Origin: Robertmurraya siralis
Lineage (GTDB): Bacteria; Bacillota; Bacilli; Bacillales; Cytobacillaceae
Length of the DNA stretch: 64,000 nucleotides
Direction of reading: 5' to 3'
Assembly (NCBI RefSeq): GCF_005502275.1
Contig: NZ_SWLZ01000016.1
Location: forward strand, 1-64,000
Each line of letters begins with the position of its first letter. Within the stretch, counting starts at the first letter, position 1. Below are positions 53,432-61,964 of this stretch, piece by piece. Position numbers and translations under genes: made by a program. The notes beneath the pieces are model-generated. The model did no database searches. It was not told the DNA's origin and saw only the letters and a list, made by a program, of their open reading frames with translations.

Positions 53432-54643
53432 TCATTGCATTGTTATTGCATTATTTGTTTCTAAGTCCTTACGCAAATATTGAACTGTGAATTGATTTTT
53501 GGGAGAAGTATCTTTATTTTCAGTTGCAGTTTGATAAGACAATATACCTTTTAGTTTATGAGCGACCTCAAAATTACTGTTTGGATACAAATGTCCATAG
53601 GTGCCGAGTGTCGTTTCAATATCTTCATGTCCTAGGCGATCTTTAATAATTAATGGGTTTTCTCCCATACTAATAAGCAGAGAAGCGTGAGAATGTCTTA
53701 AAGCATGTAATCTTATTCGATGAACCCCAGCCTTTTTTGAATAACGTGTAATGGCATTTGCTAACGTATGCTTTTGTGTAGGGATACCATTATAGCTCAT
53801 CACAAAATTGGTTTGGACGATAGATTGCTGCACGTCCTTCCATTCGCGGAGTAACGTTAATGTATCTCCATCTAATGCAATATGACGAACACTAGCCTTT
53901 GTTTTTGGTTCTACAAAAGAATAATTATCCAAATTCTTATAGTAAAGTGTTTTATCGATATATAACAGACCTTTGTCAAAGTCAATATCTTCCCATTGAA
54001 CCGCAGTGGCTTCTCCAATTCGCATGCCTGTCATAAATAAAAACCACAATGAAATAAATAAAAAATGTTGATAATAATCTTCTTTATAGAAAAGAGAGAT
54101 GACTTTTTCAAATTCCTCTTTTGTCCAAAAGTCTATTTTTGTCTTTGTTTTCTTCACATTACCTACAATTTTTGATGGATTATTTTCAGCTAACCCTAAA
54201 ACAACAGCTCGATCCATTGCCATAGAAAACAACCCTTGAACATTTCTAATATAAGAAGAACGATACTTCTTTTTAGATAACGCTAATTGCCATTTTTGAA
54301 CATGAATCGGGGTAATTTCTGTTGTGATTAAGTTATTAAAAAAAGTGAAATGTTTTCTTACAGTTGGTAATCGATTATCGTACGTTCTTCCTTTTACTTG
54401 TGTTTTATACCAAGGTAAGAAAATATCTTCAATAAAATGTTGGAATAAAACGTCATCTTGCTTTTCTTCTAATGCGTCTGACTTTGTAAGCAGTAACCTC
54501 GAATATTCTTCCCTTGCTTCTTTTTTTGTCTTAAAACCACTGCGGTACTTCTGAATTTGCTTGCCAGTGATGGGGTGATATCCTAAATTTGCCCTAAAAT
54601 AATAAGTTCCGTTCTTTGCCTTTTTGACGATATCTTTAGTCAT
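53432..54643 (-). CDS. int: Tyrosine recombinase (ICE/phage integrase)
   Basis: The protein of about 403 residues has an N-terminal arm-binding domain (about 1-50, GTYYFRANLGYHPITGK), a SAM-like core-binding domain (about 60-150) and a catalytic domain with Arg in TGMRIGEA, HxLR in LHALRHSHAS, LGHEDIETT and the nucleophile Tyr in TLGTYGHLY. ATG 54643 is picked by AAGGAGTGAAATC; the upstream in-frame extension overlaps the DUF3173 gene. Its catalytic motifs are intact. It reads toward the 3' end of guaA, a common integration site for integrative elements. Confidence 0.93.
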   Translation of the reverse strand: MTKDIVKKAKNGTYYFRANLGYHPITGKQIQKYRSGFKTKKEAREEYSRLLLTKSDALEEKQDDVLFQHFIEDIFLPWYKTQVKGRTYDNRLPTVRKHFTFFNNLITTEITPIHVQKWQLALSKKKYRSSYIRNVQGLFSMAMDRAVVLGLAENNPSKIVGNVKKTKTKIDFWTKEEFEKVISLFYKEDYYQHFLFISLWFLFMTGMRIGEATAVQWEDIDFDKGLLYIDKTLYYKNLDNYSFVEPKTKASVRHIALDGDTLTLLREWKDVQQSIVQTNFVMSYNGIPTQKHTLANAITRYSKKAGVHRIRLHALRHSHASLLISMGENPLIIKDRLGHEDIETTLGTYGHLYPNSNFEVAHKLKGILSYQTATENKDTSPKNQFTVQYLRKDLETNNAITMQ

Positions 54644-54681
54644 GATTTCACTCCTTACGCAATTAGTGCAAGAAGTACAAA

Positions 54682-54867
54682 TCACACATCTAAAGTTATC
54701 CCTAATACTTCCTCTACAGCTTCTTTAGGAACACGATCTAACTTTTTAGATTGATAATACGTATGCCCTTTTGAAATCATTAGTTTTTTACACTCTCTAA
54801 TGATATCAGCTGAAAAAGAGGGACCATAACCTAGTGCTATCAAGTCTTTTTTAGTGACTGTGACCAT
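54682..54867 (-). CDS. DUF3173 protein, ICE-associated
   Basis: This 61-residue basic protein (VTKKDLIALGYGPSFSADII..., then HTYYQSKKLDRVP and ending with EVLGITLDV) matches the DUF3173 family, usually found directly upstream of integrases in Gram-positive conjugative elements. The helical winged-helix-like layout would suit an excisionase or DNA-binding role (inference). ATG follows GAAAGGAGTTCATAT. It lies close upstream of the integrase in the same orientation. Confidence 0.85.
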   Translation of the reverse strand: MVTVTKKDLIALGYGPSFSADIIRECKKLMISKGHTYYQSKKLDRVPKEAVEEVLGITLDV

Positions 54868-55384
54868 ATGAACTCCTTTCCATAGACTAGGATATGCTAT
54901 TTGATATCTGTCTATTATTATATCGCGTCTATAAAACTAATTCTAATACGTTGCGTGAATTTGGCTCTTGCACTAAAATTAAAAGGATTTAATGTCATAA
55001 CTTGATAGTTACTTTAACCTATCTTGCTAAATTGAATATCAAAAATCAGACGGCTGCTGGTGCAGCTCCACGGGAATTTCACCCCTGCAAGTATTTCTTC
55101 CAGCCCTACTCATAGCTTGCGACGGTTCAAACGCTCGAACCATGACGATAGGGGAGTATCATTATCCTAACTGATGGGTTATCGCCAGCAATCCACCACG
55201 ATTACATTAGATTCATAGATTATCGCTCGTTTCTAACGAAAGTCATGGCGTATGAATCAAGTGGCTCATCATCAGTAGAACGTATCTGATTTTTTGCTTA
55301 TACTGCACGGCGTAATCTTCCGTGCTTTCTTTGTCAAAGAACAAATATATGATTAATGAAAGGGAAAACCTAACCATTCTGTAT
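54868..55384. other. Structured intergenic region of the ICE remnant
   Basis: About 517 bp without an open frame. It contains a GC-richer block (about 55035-55160) with several short inverted repeats, such as GGTTC-AAACGCTC-GAACC near 55123-55142. On the minus strand a frame ending GEIPVELHQQPSDF-stop may be the tail of a lost gene. No known RNA family was recognised. Confidence 0.4.
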
Positions 55385-55645
55385 TCAAATTTTGAAAGCT
55401 AAAACAGATTGCATAAGCTTCGTTCGTAAGCGTTCGCGTGTATCTTCATCGATGCCCCAATAAGTGTTTCCTTGTTCATCACGGAGCTTACACATGGATA
55501 AACTTGTCATATAGCTTCTATAATGTAGAACAACTACTTTCATTGCTTCTAGCTCACCCTTATTTGCAGCTAAAATGATTGGATACGGCAACAAGCCACG
55601 CTCATTTCTTTCCGTATTAGTATTAATCATCCCATTCATCTGCAT
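55385..55645 (-). CDS. HTH domain protein of Tn916-like elements
   Basis: The 86-residue protein resembles the small helix-turn-helix protein carried beside the sigma-like gene in Tn916-type elements. It has a LLPYPIILAANKGELEAMKVVV helix pair followed by HYRSYMTSLSM and a C-terminal RERLRTKLMQSVLAFK. It was probably part of the control module of the element. ATG near 55645 or internal ATGs at 55639 and 55630 are possible; AGGAACATGCAG gives an AGGA site. It sits directly downstream of the sigma-factor pseudogene. Confidence 0.7.
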   Translation of the reverse strand: MQMNGMINTNTERNERGLLPYPIILAANKGELEAMKVVVLHYRSYMTSLSMCKLRDEQGNTYWGIDEDTRERLRTKLMQSVLAFKI

Positions 55646-55703
55646 GTTCCTCCAAAAAACGTCTTAACGGTTTAAAGAACTCGTTCGCCTATACTGTACA
55701 GTA

Positions 55704-56089
55704 CTAACGTGGAATGTTGAACAATTGATCAATTTTTACATCAGAAAGATTAAAAAAGTAGTATAGTAGGATGATAGTACGCTTCTCAACTGGCAAGCTA
55801 TGCATCGCTTTTGCAAGAAGTGTAGGAGTAATTCTCTTACCAGCTACTTGAAGTCCTTCTATTTCTTCTCCCTTTTAGTGTTTGTCTAAGGTATAGAGCT
55901 GTTTTTCTTCTAGCGGTGTTAAATTTGAAAATGTTATCTCCGTTTCTGCCTTTCTTTGTATATGTTGATTGCTTCATTTTTCAGTACTCGCTTACAAAAA
56001 GCGTTAAATGCACAACGCACCTGCCGTTCGGTACCATACACTCAACTCTCTTCGAAACTGCAAAGATGGGTGATGATTTCCCCTTTCAT
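55704..56089 (-). pseudogene. Broken sigma-70-like factor of a Tn916-type element
   Basis: Minus-strand fragments read TERQVRCAFNAFCKRVLKNE, EAINIYKERQK, then in another frame ITFSNLTPLEEKQLYTLDKH-stop, and in the same frame GKRITPTLLAKAMHSLP, EKRTIILLYYFFNLSDVKID and QLFNIPR-stop. This order matches sigma-70-family regulators of conjugative transposons. It has an in-frame TGA early on, a frameshift near 55925, an internal TAA and a short C-terminus, so it is non-functional. Confidence 0.8.
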
Positions 56090-56385
56090 TACCTTCAACA
56101 AGTTTTTTTGTAAAATGCCAAAAATCAGAGAAAAATTTTTAAAAAAACAATAACACAACTGAATATTAACAGTTGGGTAGAATCATTTTTAATATTTAAT
56201 ATAAAGGACCAAAAGAAGAAATACTTTAAATGTCAAACTCTATTTTATTACAATTCCATAAAAACTGATCGAACAAAATAATGAATAATACAAAAATAAA
56301 GTTTTTTAAAGTCATTTCTTATCTGTTAAACGTAATTAAACATGAAAGGTCCAGCTAAATAAAATAGTAAGAACATAAAAAGGGA
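56090..56385. other. AT-rich spacer
   Basis: Very AT-rich sequence without a frame or recognisable structure. It separates the ICE remnant from the BtrH-like pseudogene. Confidence 0.4.
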
Positions 56386-57105
56386 GGCTTGGGAACATGT
56401 TAGACAAAACATAGATCAAGGAGTTGTAGTAGACTTAAAGCTTGCCAGTTATTACTTGGATTATTTCACTAATAAGGTACAATTTGCTGGTCATTATGTG
56501 GCAATGTATGGATATGACGACAGTTTTGCCTACCTGATTGATACAAAGCAACAGGGGGGAATGGTAAAAACAAGTCTTGAAAATTTGGCATTGGCAAGAA
56601 ACGAAAAAGGTCCAATGTCTCAAAAAATCTGTCTTATACCATTAAGAAAAAAGAGGATATGCCAAATTTAAAGGATGTGATTATAACAGCAATCAAAAAT
56701 AACGCTTTAGATTATAAGAATCCTCCTATCAAAAATTTGGGCTATAAAGGTATTAAGAAAACAATTGTAGAGATTAAGAAGTGGTTTGAGAGAAGTGAAA
56801 ATATTGAGGATGATTTAGTTTTAGCAGCCACACTAATGGAGCGAGGGGGAACTGGAGAATCCCTATTTAGAAATATGTATAGAGATTTCTTAAAAGAATG
56901 TTTGAGTATAGTTGATTATACTCCTTTACAAAATGGATATATTCTATTTACTAAAATCGCACCTATGTGGGAGGAGGTATCTAAGCTTATTAATAAGGCT
57001 GGAGAGACTCATGAATTACTATTCCTAAATCAGGCTTCTGATATTCTTTTAGAGTTATCAAACAAAGAATATGAAGCAATGAATCAACTATCAAGAATCT
57101 GTTGA
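56386..57105 (+). pseudogene. BtrH-N/DUF4872-like protein, truncated and frameshifted
   Basis: Two adjacent plus-strand frames continue one protein. The first reads REAWEHVRQNIDQGVVVDLK, then FAGHYVAMYGYDDSFAYLID and ends near 56660. The second (from about 56659) continues PNLKDVIITAIKNNA and has the helical DUF4872-like tail ending NQLSRIC. The first block matches papain-like BtrH N-terminal domains (His in AGHYVAMYGYD, Asp in YLIDTKQ). The catalytic Cys region and start are missing, and a frameshift separates the halves. The function is presumably lost. Confidence 0.65.
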
Positions 57106-57116
57106 CTGCGATGCTT

Positions 57117-57341
57117 TCAAAAAATGAGTTTTAGAAAAGTGGATTCATGATTCTTGTTCCATTGGGGGGGATTGGGAACGGCTTCATACTGCCTTTGTTG
57201 CACCTCCTTTGGGCTCCCGTACATCTTTCGCAGCGGCCGGATGCGGCTTCTTACCGTATTTTCCCCAACTTCAATTTCCGGATCGTGCTCCTTTAGCCAG
57301 TCCCATATTTGAGTAGCGGAGAGGTCGGGGTATTCCCTCTC
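57117..57341 (-). pseudogene. IS21-family IstA fragment
   Basis: Minus-strand codons read EREYPDLSATQIWDWLKEHD, then VGENTVRSRIRPLRKMYG, as in the N-terminal region of IstA transposases of IS21 elements. The frame continues upstream into unrelated sequence (57342-57476) and ends after 75 matching residues, with no catalytic domain. It is a scrap of a mobile element. Confidence 0.65.
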
Positions 57342-57551
57342 ATTCTGGCAATGTATTGTTAAGGTATGAGTTGAAAAAAAGATATAGAAAATATCGACTA
57401 CTTGCTGTGCTAACAGGTTATGAAAATTGACTAATTCGTTTGGTTTATGTTGGTATGATTTATTACGTAAAGGCAACTGTCTGGATCGAGCGCAAAATGA
57501 CAGGATTTAGAGAAGTTAATAAGGTAACATGCCATTAAAGGAGTGAATCAT

Positions 57552-57713
57552 ATGGCACTGGTAGAATCATTACAAAAGACAATCGAATACATGGAAGCCC
57601 ATCTGCTGGATGACATCACGATCAAAGACATTGCTGAACAAGCTCATCTATCTCCCGAGCACTGTACTAGAACTGGTGCAGTCAGGGCGTTTTCAAAGAG
57701 GCAAATGGTTTAA
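57552..57713 (+). pseudogene. AraC-type regulator fragment (N-terminal HTH)
   Basis: ATG after AAGGAGTGAATCAT opens MALVESLQKTIEYMEAHLLD, then IKDIAEQAHLSPEH, the first helix-turn-helix of AraC/XylS regulators that start directly with the DNA-binding domain. At about 57650 the sequence switches to zinc-transporter ATPase coding in another frame, and the AraC frame ends at 57713. It looks like a deletion junction. Confidence 0.7.
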
Positions 57714-58068
57714 AAGGTTAGATAAAGAAGATAAAGGGCAATTTCGTCGTTCCCTTGAATCAGTGGGAATGTGGGAGATGCGTCATAAAAAGATAGGGGA
57801 ATTATCAGGTGGACAAAAGCAGCGGATATCAATTGCTCGTGTGTTCTCAACAGATCCAGATTTGTTTATATTAGATGAACCTACAATTGGAATGGATGTA
57901 CGTTCACGTAATGAATTTTATAAATTATTGAAGCACAATAGTACAGAGCATGACAAGGGTATCTTAATGGTTACACACGATCATGAAGAGATTCGTCACT
58001 ACGCTAATAAACACATTGAGTTGATACGGAAGGAGGACTCACCTTGGAGATGTTTTTCTATGGATTGA
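57650..58068 (+). pseudogene. 5'-truncated metal ABC transporter ATPase (ZnuC/AdcC type)
   Basis: From PSTVLELVQSGRFQRGKWFK onward the frame is a zinc/manganese ABC ATPase with signature ELSGGQKQRISIARV, Walker B LFILDEP and H-loop VTHDHEEI. The Walker A half (about 90 residues) is absent and the open frame starts at the AraC junction. It cannot bind ATP normally. It overlaps the start of the permease gene by 25 bases, so it was once co-translated with it. Confidence 0.8.
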
Positions 58069-58874
58069 TGCAAAGAGCTTTCCAAGCTTCATTTTTAATC
58101 TCATTAATCACTCCAATATTAGGATTGTTTTTGGTATTGCGTAGGCAATCACTAATGGCAGATACTTTATCCCATGTCTCGTTATCTGGGGTAGCGCTTG
58201 GTCTGTTAATTGGCATCAATCCGACATGGACCAATATTCTCGTGGTAATCATTATCGCAACTCTGCTTGCATTTTTGCGTCAAATTTATCGCACATATTC
58301 TGAAATTTCGATTGCCATATTAATGTCTGTCGGAATGGCAGTAGCGCTTGTCCTGATGGAAATAAGTGCTGGTGGAATTACATTAAGTGTAACGCAATTT
58401 CTATTCGGTTCTATTGTTACTATTCACAAAGAACAAATATGGATGTTACTAGGATTAACGATAATTATCGGATTATTATATTTAATATATCGAAAACCTA
58501 TGTATGTTCTTACATTTGATGAGGAAACAGCTTTTACAGCTGGCCTGCCTATTAAAACGATGTCGATTTTGTTTAATGTGTTAACAGGGGTCACAATAGC
58601 AGTAATAATGCCGATTGTCGGGGCTTTACTTGTCTCAGCCATTATCATTTTACCTGCAGCTATATCGCTTCGTTTAAGCAAAAGCTTCTACGGTGTCATA
58701 TTAAATGGAATGGTCATTGCACTTGTCGGCATGTTAAGTGGTTTAGTCACTTCTTATGAATTGGGTACACCACCAGGCGCTTCCATCACAATAATTTTAA
58801 TGTTGATTTTTGCAATCATAACACTTGCAAAGTACATGTTACATTACTTGAAATTTGGGGTAATCGGAAAATAG
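58044..58874 (+). CDS. Metal ABC transporter permease (ZnuB/AdcB type)
   Basis: The 276-residue permease has eight or nine membrane helices. It is typical of the zinc/manganese family: MQRAFQASFLISLITPILG, LMADTLSHVSLSGVALG, VGALLVSAIIILPAAISL and GTPPGASI. TTG 58044 is preceded by AAGGAGGACTCACC; ATG two codons later is less well spaced. The gene looks intact, but its ATPase is truncated and no metal-binding lipoprotein gene is nearby, so it is an orphan left by a rearrangement. Confidence 0.88.
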   Translation: MEMFFYGLMQRAFQASFLISLITPILGLFLVLRRQSLMADTLSHVSLSGVALGLLIGINPTWTNILVVIIIATLLAFLRQIYRTYSEISIAILMSVGMAVALVLMEISAGGITLSVTQFLFGSIVTIHKEQIWMLLGLTIIIGLLYLIYRKPMYVLTFDEETAFTAGLPIKTMSILFNVLTGVTIAVIMPIVGALLVSAIIILPAAISLRLSKSFYGVILNGMVIALVGMLSGLVTSYELGTPPGASITIILMLIFAIITLAKYMLHYLKFGVIGK

Positions 58875-58887
58875 TGTAGAAAGAGGG

Positions 58888-60228
58888 TTAAAAATAACCC
58901 TCCTCCATTGCTTTAGTTAGTGTGGAAAAGTCAGCACCATAGATTTCTTCATAGACCCATTCATAGCCTATTTGACCCCAATTTGGGAATTGATCAGGTA
59001 ACAATTTTCCGAAAGTAGCTTCAACTTCTTTGAATTTCTTTTTCTTTTTTACTTTACGATAACCTTGTGTAAACAATATTTTTGCTCTAAGAGCTTCAAA
59101 AGAATAACCACGGCCAATATGGTTCATTGTCTTAATCAAACGATTCAAGGACTCCGTATAGGCGTTTGCAATGGGAGAATTGAAATAGTTGAATATCTCT
59201 TCTTCCCAATTATTCATAGACTTAATCAGGTCTTCAAAATAAGTCATTAACTCTTTAGGAACATTTGAAAGCCAGTTTTGGTACAGTTTGTAGCCTTCCT
59301 TAATTGATTTAGCTTCATAAATGTCAAAGAACTGCTCTTTAAGTTCGTATGCTTGACCAAGTAAAGGGAACTTATCAGTCCATACTTGCAACTTTATTTG
59401 ATCATCGAAATCATTTAAATCATCTCGTCTTGTAAGAAGAACATAACGATCTCTCATAAGTTGTCTGCGTTCTTTGGCTGACACATTTTGACGGTTAGCT
59501 TTTCGTATTTTTTCTAACGCTTCATTGGCTAATTTAACAACATGGAACTTATCAATTACGATTTTTGCATGTGGTATCACCGTATTAACAGCACTTTTAT
59601 ATGGATTCCACATATCCATTGCTACGAGTTCAATTTTATCAATATCTTGGAGATTTGAAAGGTGACTGATAACCGTATCTTTATTACGTTTTCGTAAAAT
59701 GTCAATTACAGACTTGTTTTCAACGTCTGTGATGACACAACGATAGTTTTTGAGTAAATGGACTTCATCTATACCAAGCCATTTAGGAGTTCTAAAATCT
59801 GTTTGAGCTTCAAGCTCAGCTACATAATCATTAAAGATATTTCGTACAGTTTTTTCGTCAACGCCTATTTCGTCTGCAACACTGGTAAATGTCTTTTCAA
59901 GACTGGTTTCTTGAATCCAAATTAAAAGTCTATTAGTAACAGAACGTTTGACATCCATATCTGGTAAATCTTCAAAAAATGTTTCATTGCATTCACGGCA
60001 CTTATAACGCTGCCGTTTGATAATTAACCCTACACGTTTAGTGTGCATCGGTAGATCAAAGAATAGTTGTTCCTTTTTACCATGTTTGTACAGGTTAGGA
60101 ATTGCCCCACATTTAGGACAATGTGATGGAGATGGAGTAGTAGACTCTACTAGGAATCTATAATCATATTCACTCTCCTTCATATCGAGAATCTTTAAGT
60201 TTGGTAGATTAATCATATTTGTTAACAT
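58888..60228 (-). CDS. ISL3-family transposase
   Basis: The 446-residue transposase has an N-terminal zinc ribbon (CPKCGAIPNLYKHG and CRECNETF), a helix-turn-helix region (about 115-145) and a DDE-type catalytic domain. The domain has Asp in WLGIDEVHL, Asp in VAMDMWNPY and Glu in NAYTESLNRLIK; IDKFHVVKLAN is also characteristic. It appears complete. ATG lies behind AAAGGAAAGTAAA. Its stop is only 13 bp from the permease stop, so little room is left for a left terminal repeat, and I could not define the element ends. A small GAGGGTT/AACCCTC hairpin overlaps the stop. Confidence 0.92.
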   Translation of the reverse strand: MLTNMINLPNLKILDMKESEYDYRFLVESTTPSPSHCPKCGAIPNLYKHGKKEQLFFDLPMHTKRVGLIIKRQRYKCRECNETFFEDLPDMDVKRSVTNRLLIWIQETSLEKTFTSVADEIGVDEKTVRNIFNDYVAELEAQTDFRTPKWLGIDEVHLLKNYRCVITDVENKSVIDILRKRNKDTVISHLSNLQDIDKIELVAMDMWNPYKSAVNTVIPHAKIVIDKFHVVKLANEALEKIRKANRQNVSAKERRQLMRDRYVLLTRRDDLNDFDDQIKLQVWTDKFPLLGQAYELKEQFFDIYEAKSIKEGYKLYQNWLSNVPKELMTYFEDLIKSMNNWEEEIFNYFNSPIANAYTESLNRLIKTMNHIGRGYSFEALRAKILFTQGYRKVKKKKKFKEVEATFGKLLPDQFPNWGQIGYEWVYEEIYGADFSTLTKAMEEGYF

Positions 60229-60396
60229 TTTACTTTCCTTTCAGGACACTTCATTTTTACCAATATGAATAGAAAGAAATTCAAAAAGAGCTGCCGAAAC
60301 AGCCCTTTGATTTCATATCTTTGGTCAACTAGGTGGAAGGGAATCAAACATTTTAAAAAAGGATACCATTATTATTTATATTATTTGGTATTGGTT

Positions 60397-61140
60397 CTAT
60401 TTAATATTTGCCATATAACTAGCTGCTACTTTATTTAGAAAGTAAGTGTAACCCACTTGCCATTGCTCAAGCATATTTCTATGAAAGTCGTCAACGATGA
60501 AAAACTCAGTCTGATTTAGAAAGTCTTGCGGCGTTGATGGATGACCTTTTTTTTCTAAAAAGGATAAATGTTCTTTTACACGATCCAAAATTTTTGAATC
60601 ATTTGGAGAGAAACCTTCTTGTAAGAAATGAATCATATCTTCATTAAATGACTGTGCTTCCATGGCAGAGTCGTTCATCGATTCTACATCAATTGTCTGA
60701 TTTAAGTCAAAATCATATTCTTCTTTCAAATGTTCGTTTTGGTCTTTTAAGGCTTCTTGCCATTCGTCTTCAGTTTCAAAACCTTTAAACATGGTTTCCA
60801 TATCTATATCGACTCCTTCTTTGGTATTTTTAATAGAGGAATTGATCGTCCTGATTAGTCCTTTAAATCGATCAATTTTTTGTTCTAGTAAATATTTTTG
60901 TTGAATCAACGTATTTTCCCTGTTGATTTCACCATCTAATAATTGTTTTATTTCCTTGAGAGGAAAATCCAACTCTTTATAAAAAAGTATTTGCTGTAAT
61001 CGTTCTAAATCTTTTTTTCCATATAGGCGATATCCGGCTTCTGTCGTCTGCTCCGGAATCAAAAGACCTATTTTGTGGTAATGGTGTAATGTCTTTACTG
61101 TGGTATGAGCTAGTTTTGCAACTTCATGAACGGTATACAT
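60397..61140 (-). CDS. MerR-family regulator, TipA-like
   Basis: The 247-residue protein has an N-terminal MerR winged helix (about 1-70, MYTVHEVAKLAHTTVKTLHH, GYRLYGKKDLERLQQI) and a dimerisation coiled coil (about 75-110). A C-terminal TipAS-like helical domain (about 130-245) follows, a type that binds thiopeptides or other drugs in some members. ATG 61140 is selected by AAAGGAGGAGAAGAA; the earlier TTG lies inside that site. Its own promoter and that of the ABC operon upstream share a MerR-type operator with a 19-bp spacer, so it probably activates both. Confidence 0.92.
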   Translation of the reverse strand: MYTVHEVAKLAHTTVKTLHHYHKIGLLIPEQTTEAGYRLYGKKDLERLQQILFYKELDFPLKEIKQLLDGEINRENTLIQQKYLLEQKIDRFKGLIRTINSSIKNTKEGVDIDMETMFKGFETEDEWQEALKDQNEHLKEEYDFDLNQTIDVESMNDSAMEAQSFNEDMIHFLQEGFSPNDSKILDRVKEHLSFLEKKGHPSTPQDFLNQTEFFIVDDFHRNMLEQWQVGYTYFLNKVAASYMANIK

Positions 61141-61166
61141 TTCTTCTCCTCCTTTCAATGCTCTTT

Positions 61167-61197
61167 ATACTAAAGTATCCTCTAAGGTAAGAGTCAA
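61167..61197 (-). promoter_or_regulatory. MerR-type promoter of the regulator gene
   Basis: On the minus strand TTGACT (61192-61197) and TAGTAT (61167-61172) are separated by 19 bp instead of 17, the hallmark of MerR-activated promoters. The spacer holds an imperfect dyad around CCTTAGAGG. Confidence 0.85.
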
Positions 61198-61210
61198 CAC
61201 ATTTATTTCA

Positions 61211-61964
61211 CTATTTTCTTTGAACATCATACGTGAATTTACAAAAGAAAACAGCCATAACAAGACATGAAACAATCAGTAAATAGTAGTTAATTGCGGG
61301 AGAATGGTTGAAAGTAGATTGTGATGCTCTAACTACCCAGTCAACTGGATTTACTTTTGAGAGGATACTTATATACTTTGGTAATAAATTGCTTGGCATA
61401 AAGGCAGAAGACAAAAAAATCAATGGGAAAGAGAAAAACTGCATGACAGTGATCATCGTTGAGTGCTTTTTGGTTAGAACGGCAATTCCAATTGAAATAG
61501 ATCCGATTAGACACGAAAATAATGCTGGTGTAGCAAGAAAAAGAATTGGTGAAACGATTCCCATTGGAAGTCTGAATCCCATAAAATAGCCAATAATCAC
61601 TAGCAAAGTGGATTGGATCAATTGAAAAGTGAAAATGTAGACTAAATCACCAATGATGAAAATTAAGTTATTCTTCGGGGCGATTAAATATCGGTTAAAT
61701 ATTCCTTCTCTCATATCATCTAAAGTACTCATTCCTAAATATATTCCGCCAAATAAAGCATTCATGATCAGAATTCCCGGTAAAATATACGATACATAAT
61801 TGGATTCTTCAAATCCACTAACGGAAGATGCTTGAAAATATCGTTCCAAACAGCACTAGGAAAATCAATGGTTGGAACATTGAAATGATAATTGCTATTG
61901 GATTTTTAATTAGCGGTGTTAGCCTCTTTTTTGATAATAACAAAACGAATGTTATGTTATTCAT
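61211..61964 (-). pseudogene. ABC-2 type permease with a frameshift
   Basis: ATG 61964 overlaps the ATPase stop (ATGA) and opens MNNITFVLLLSKKRLTPLIK, then FQPLIFLVLFGTIF; the frame then runs into a stop after FSSIFR. One base away the second frame continues FQASSVSGFEESNYVSYILP and encodes the rest of an ABC-2 permease with five membrane helices, ending VQRK. The shift lies at a TTTT run near 61832-61840, where one T fewer would restore a single protein of about 250 residues. It may be a real mutation or a sequencing error. The gene would form a drug-type exporter with the ATPase. Confidence 0.8.
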
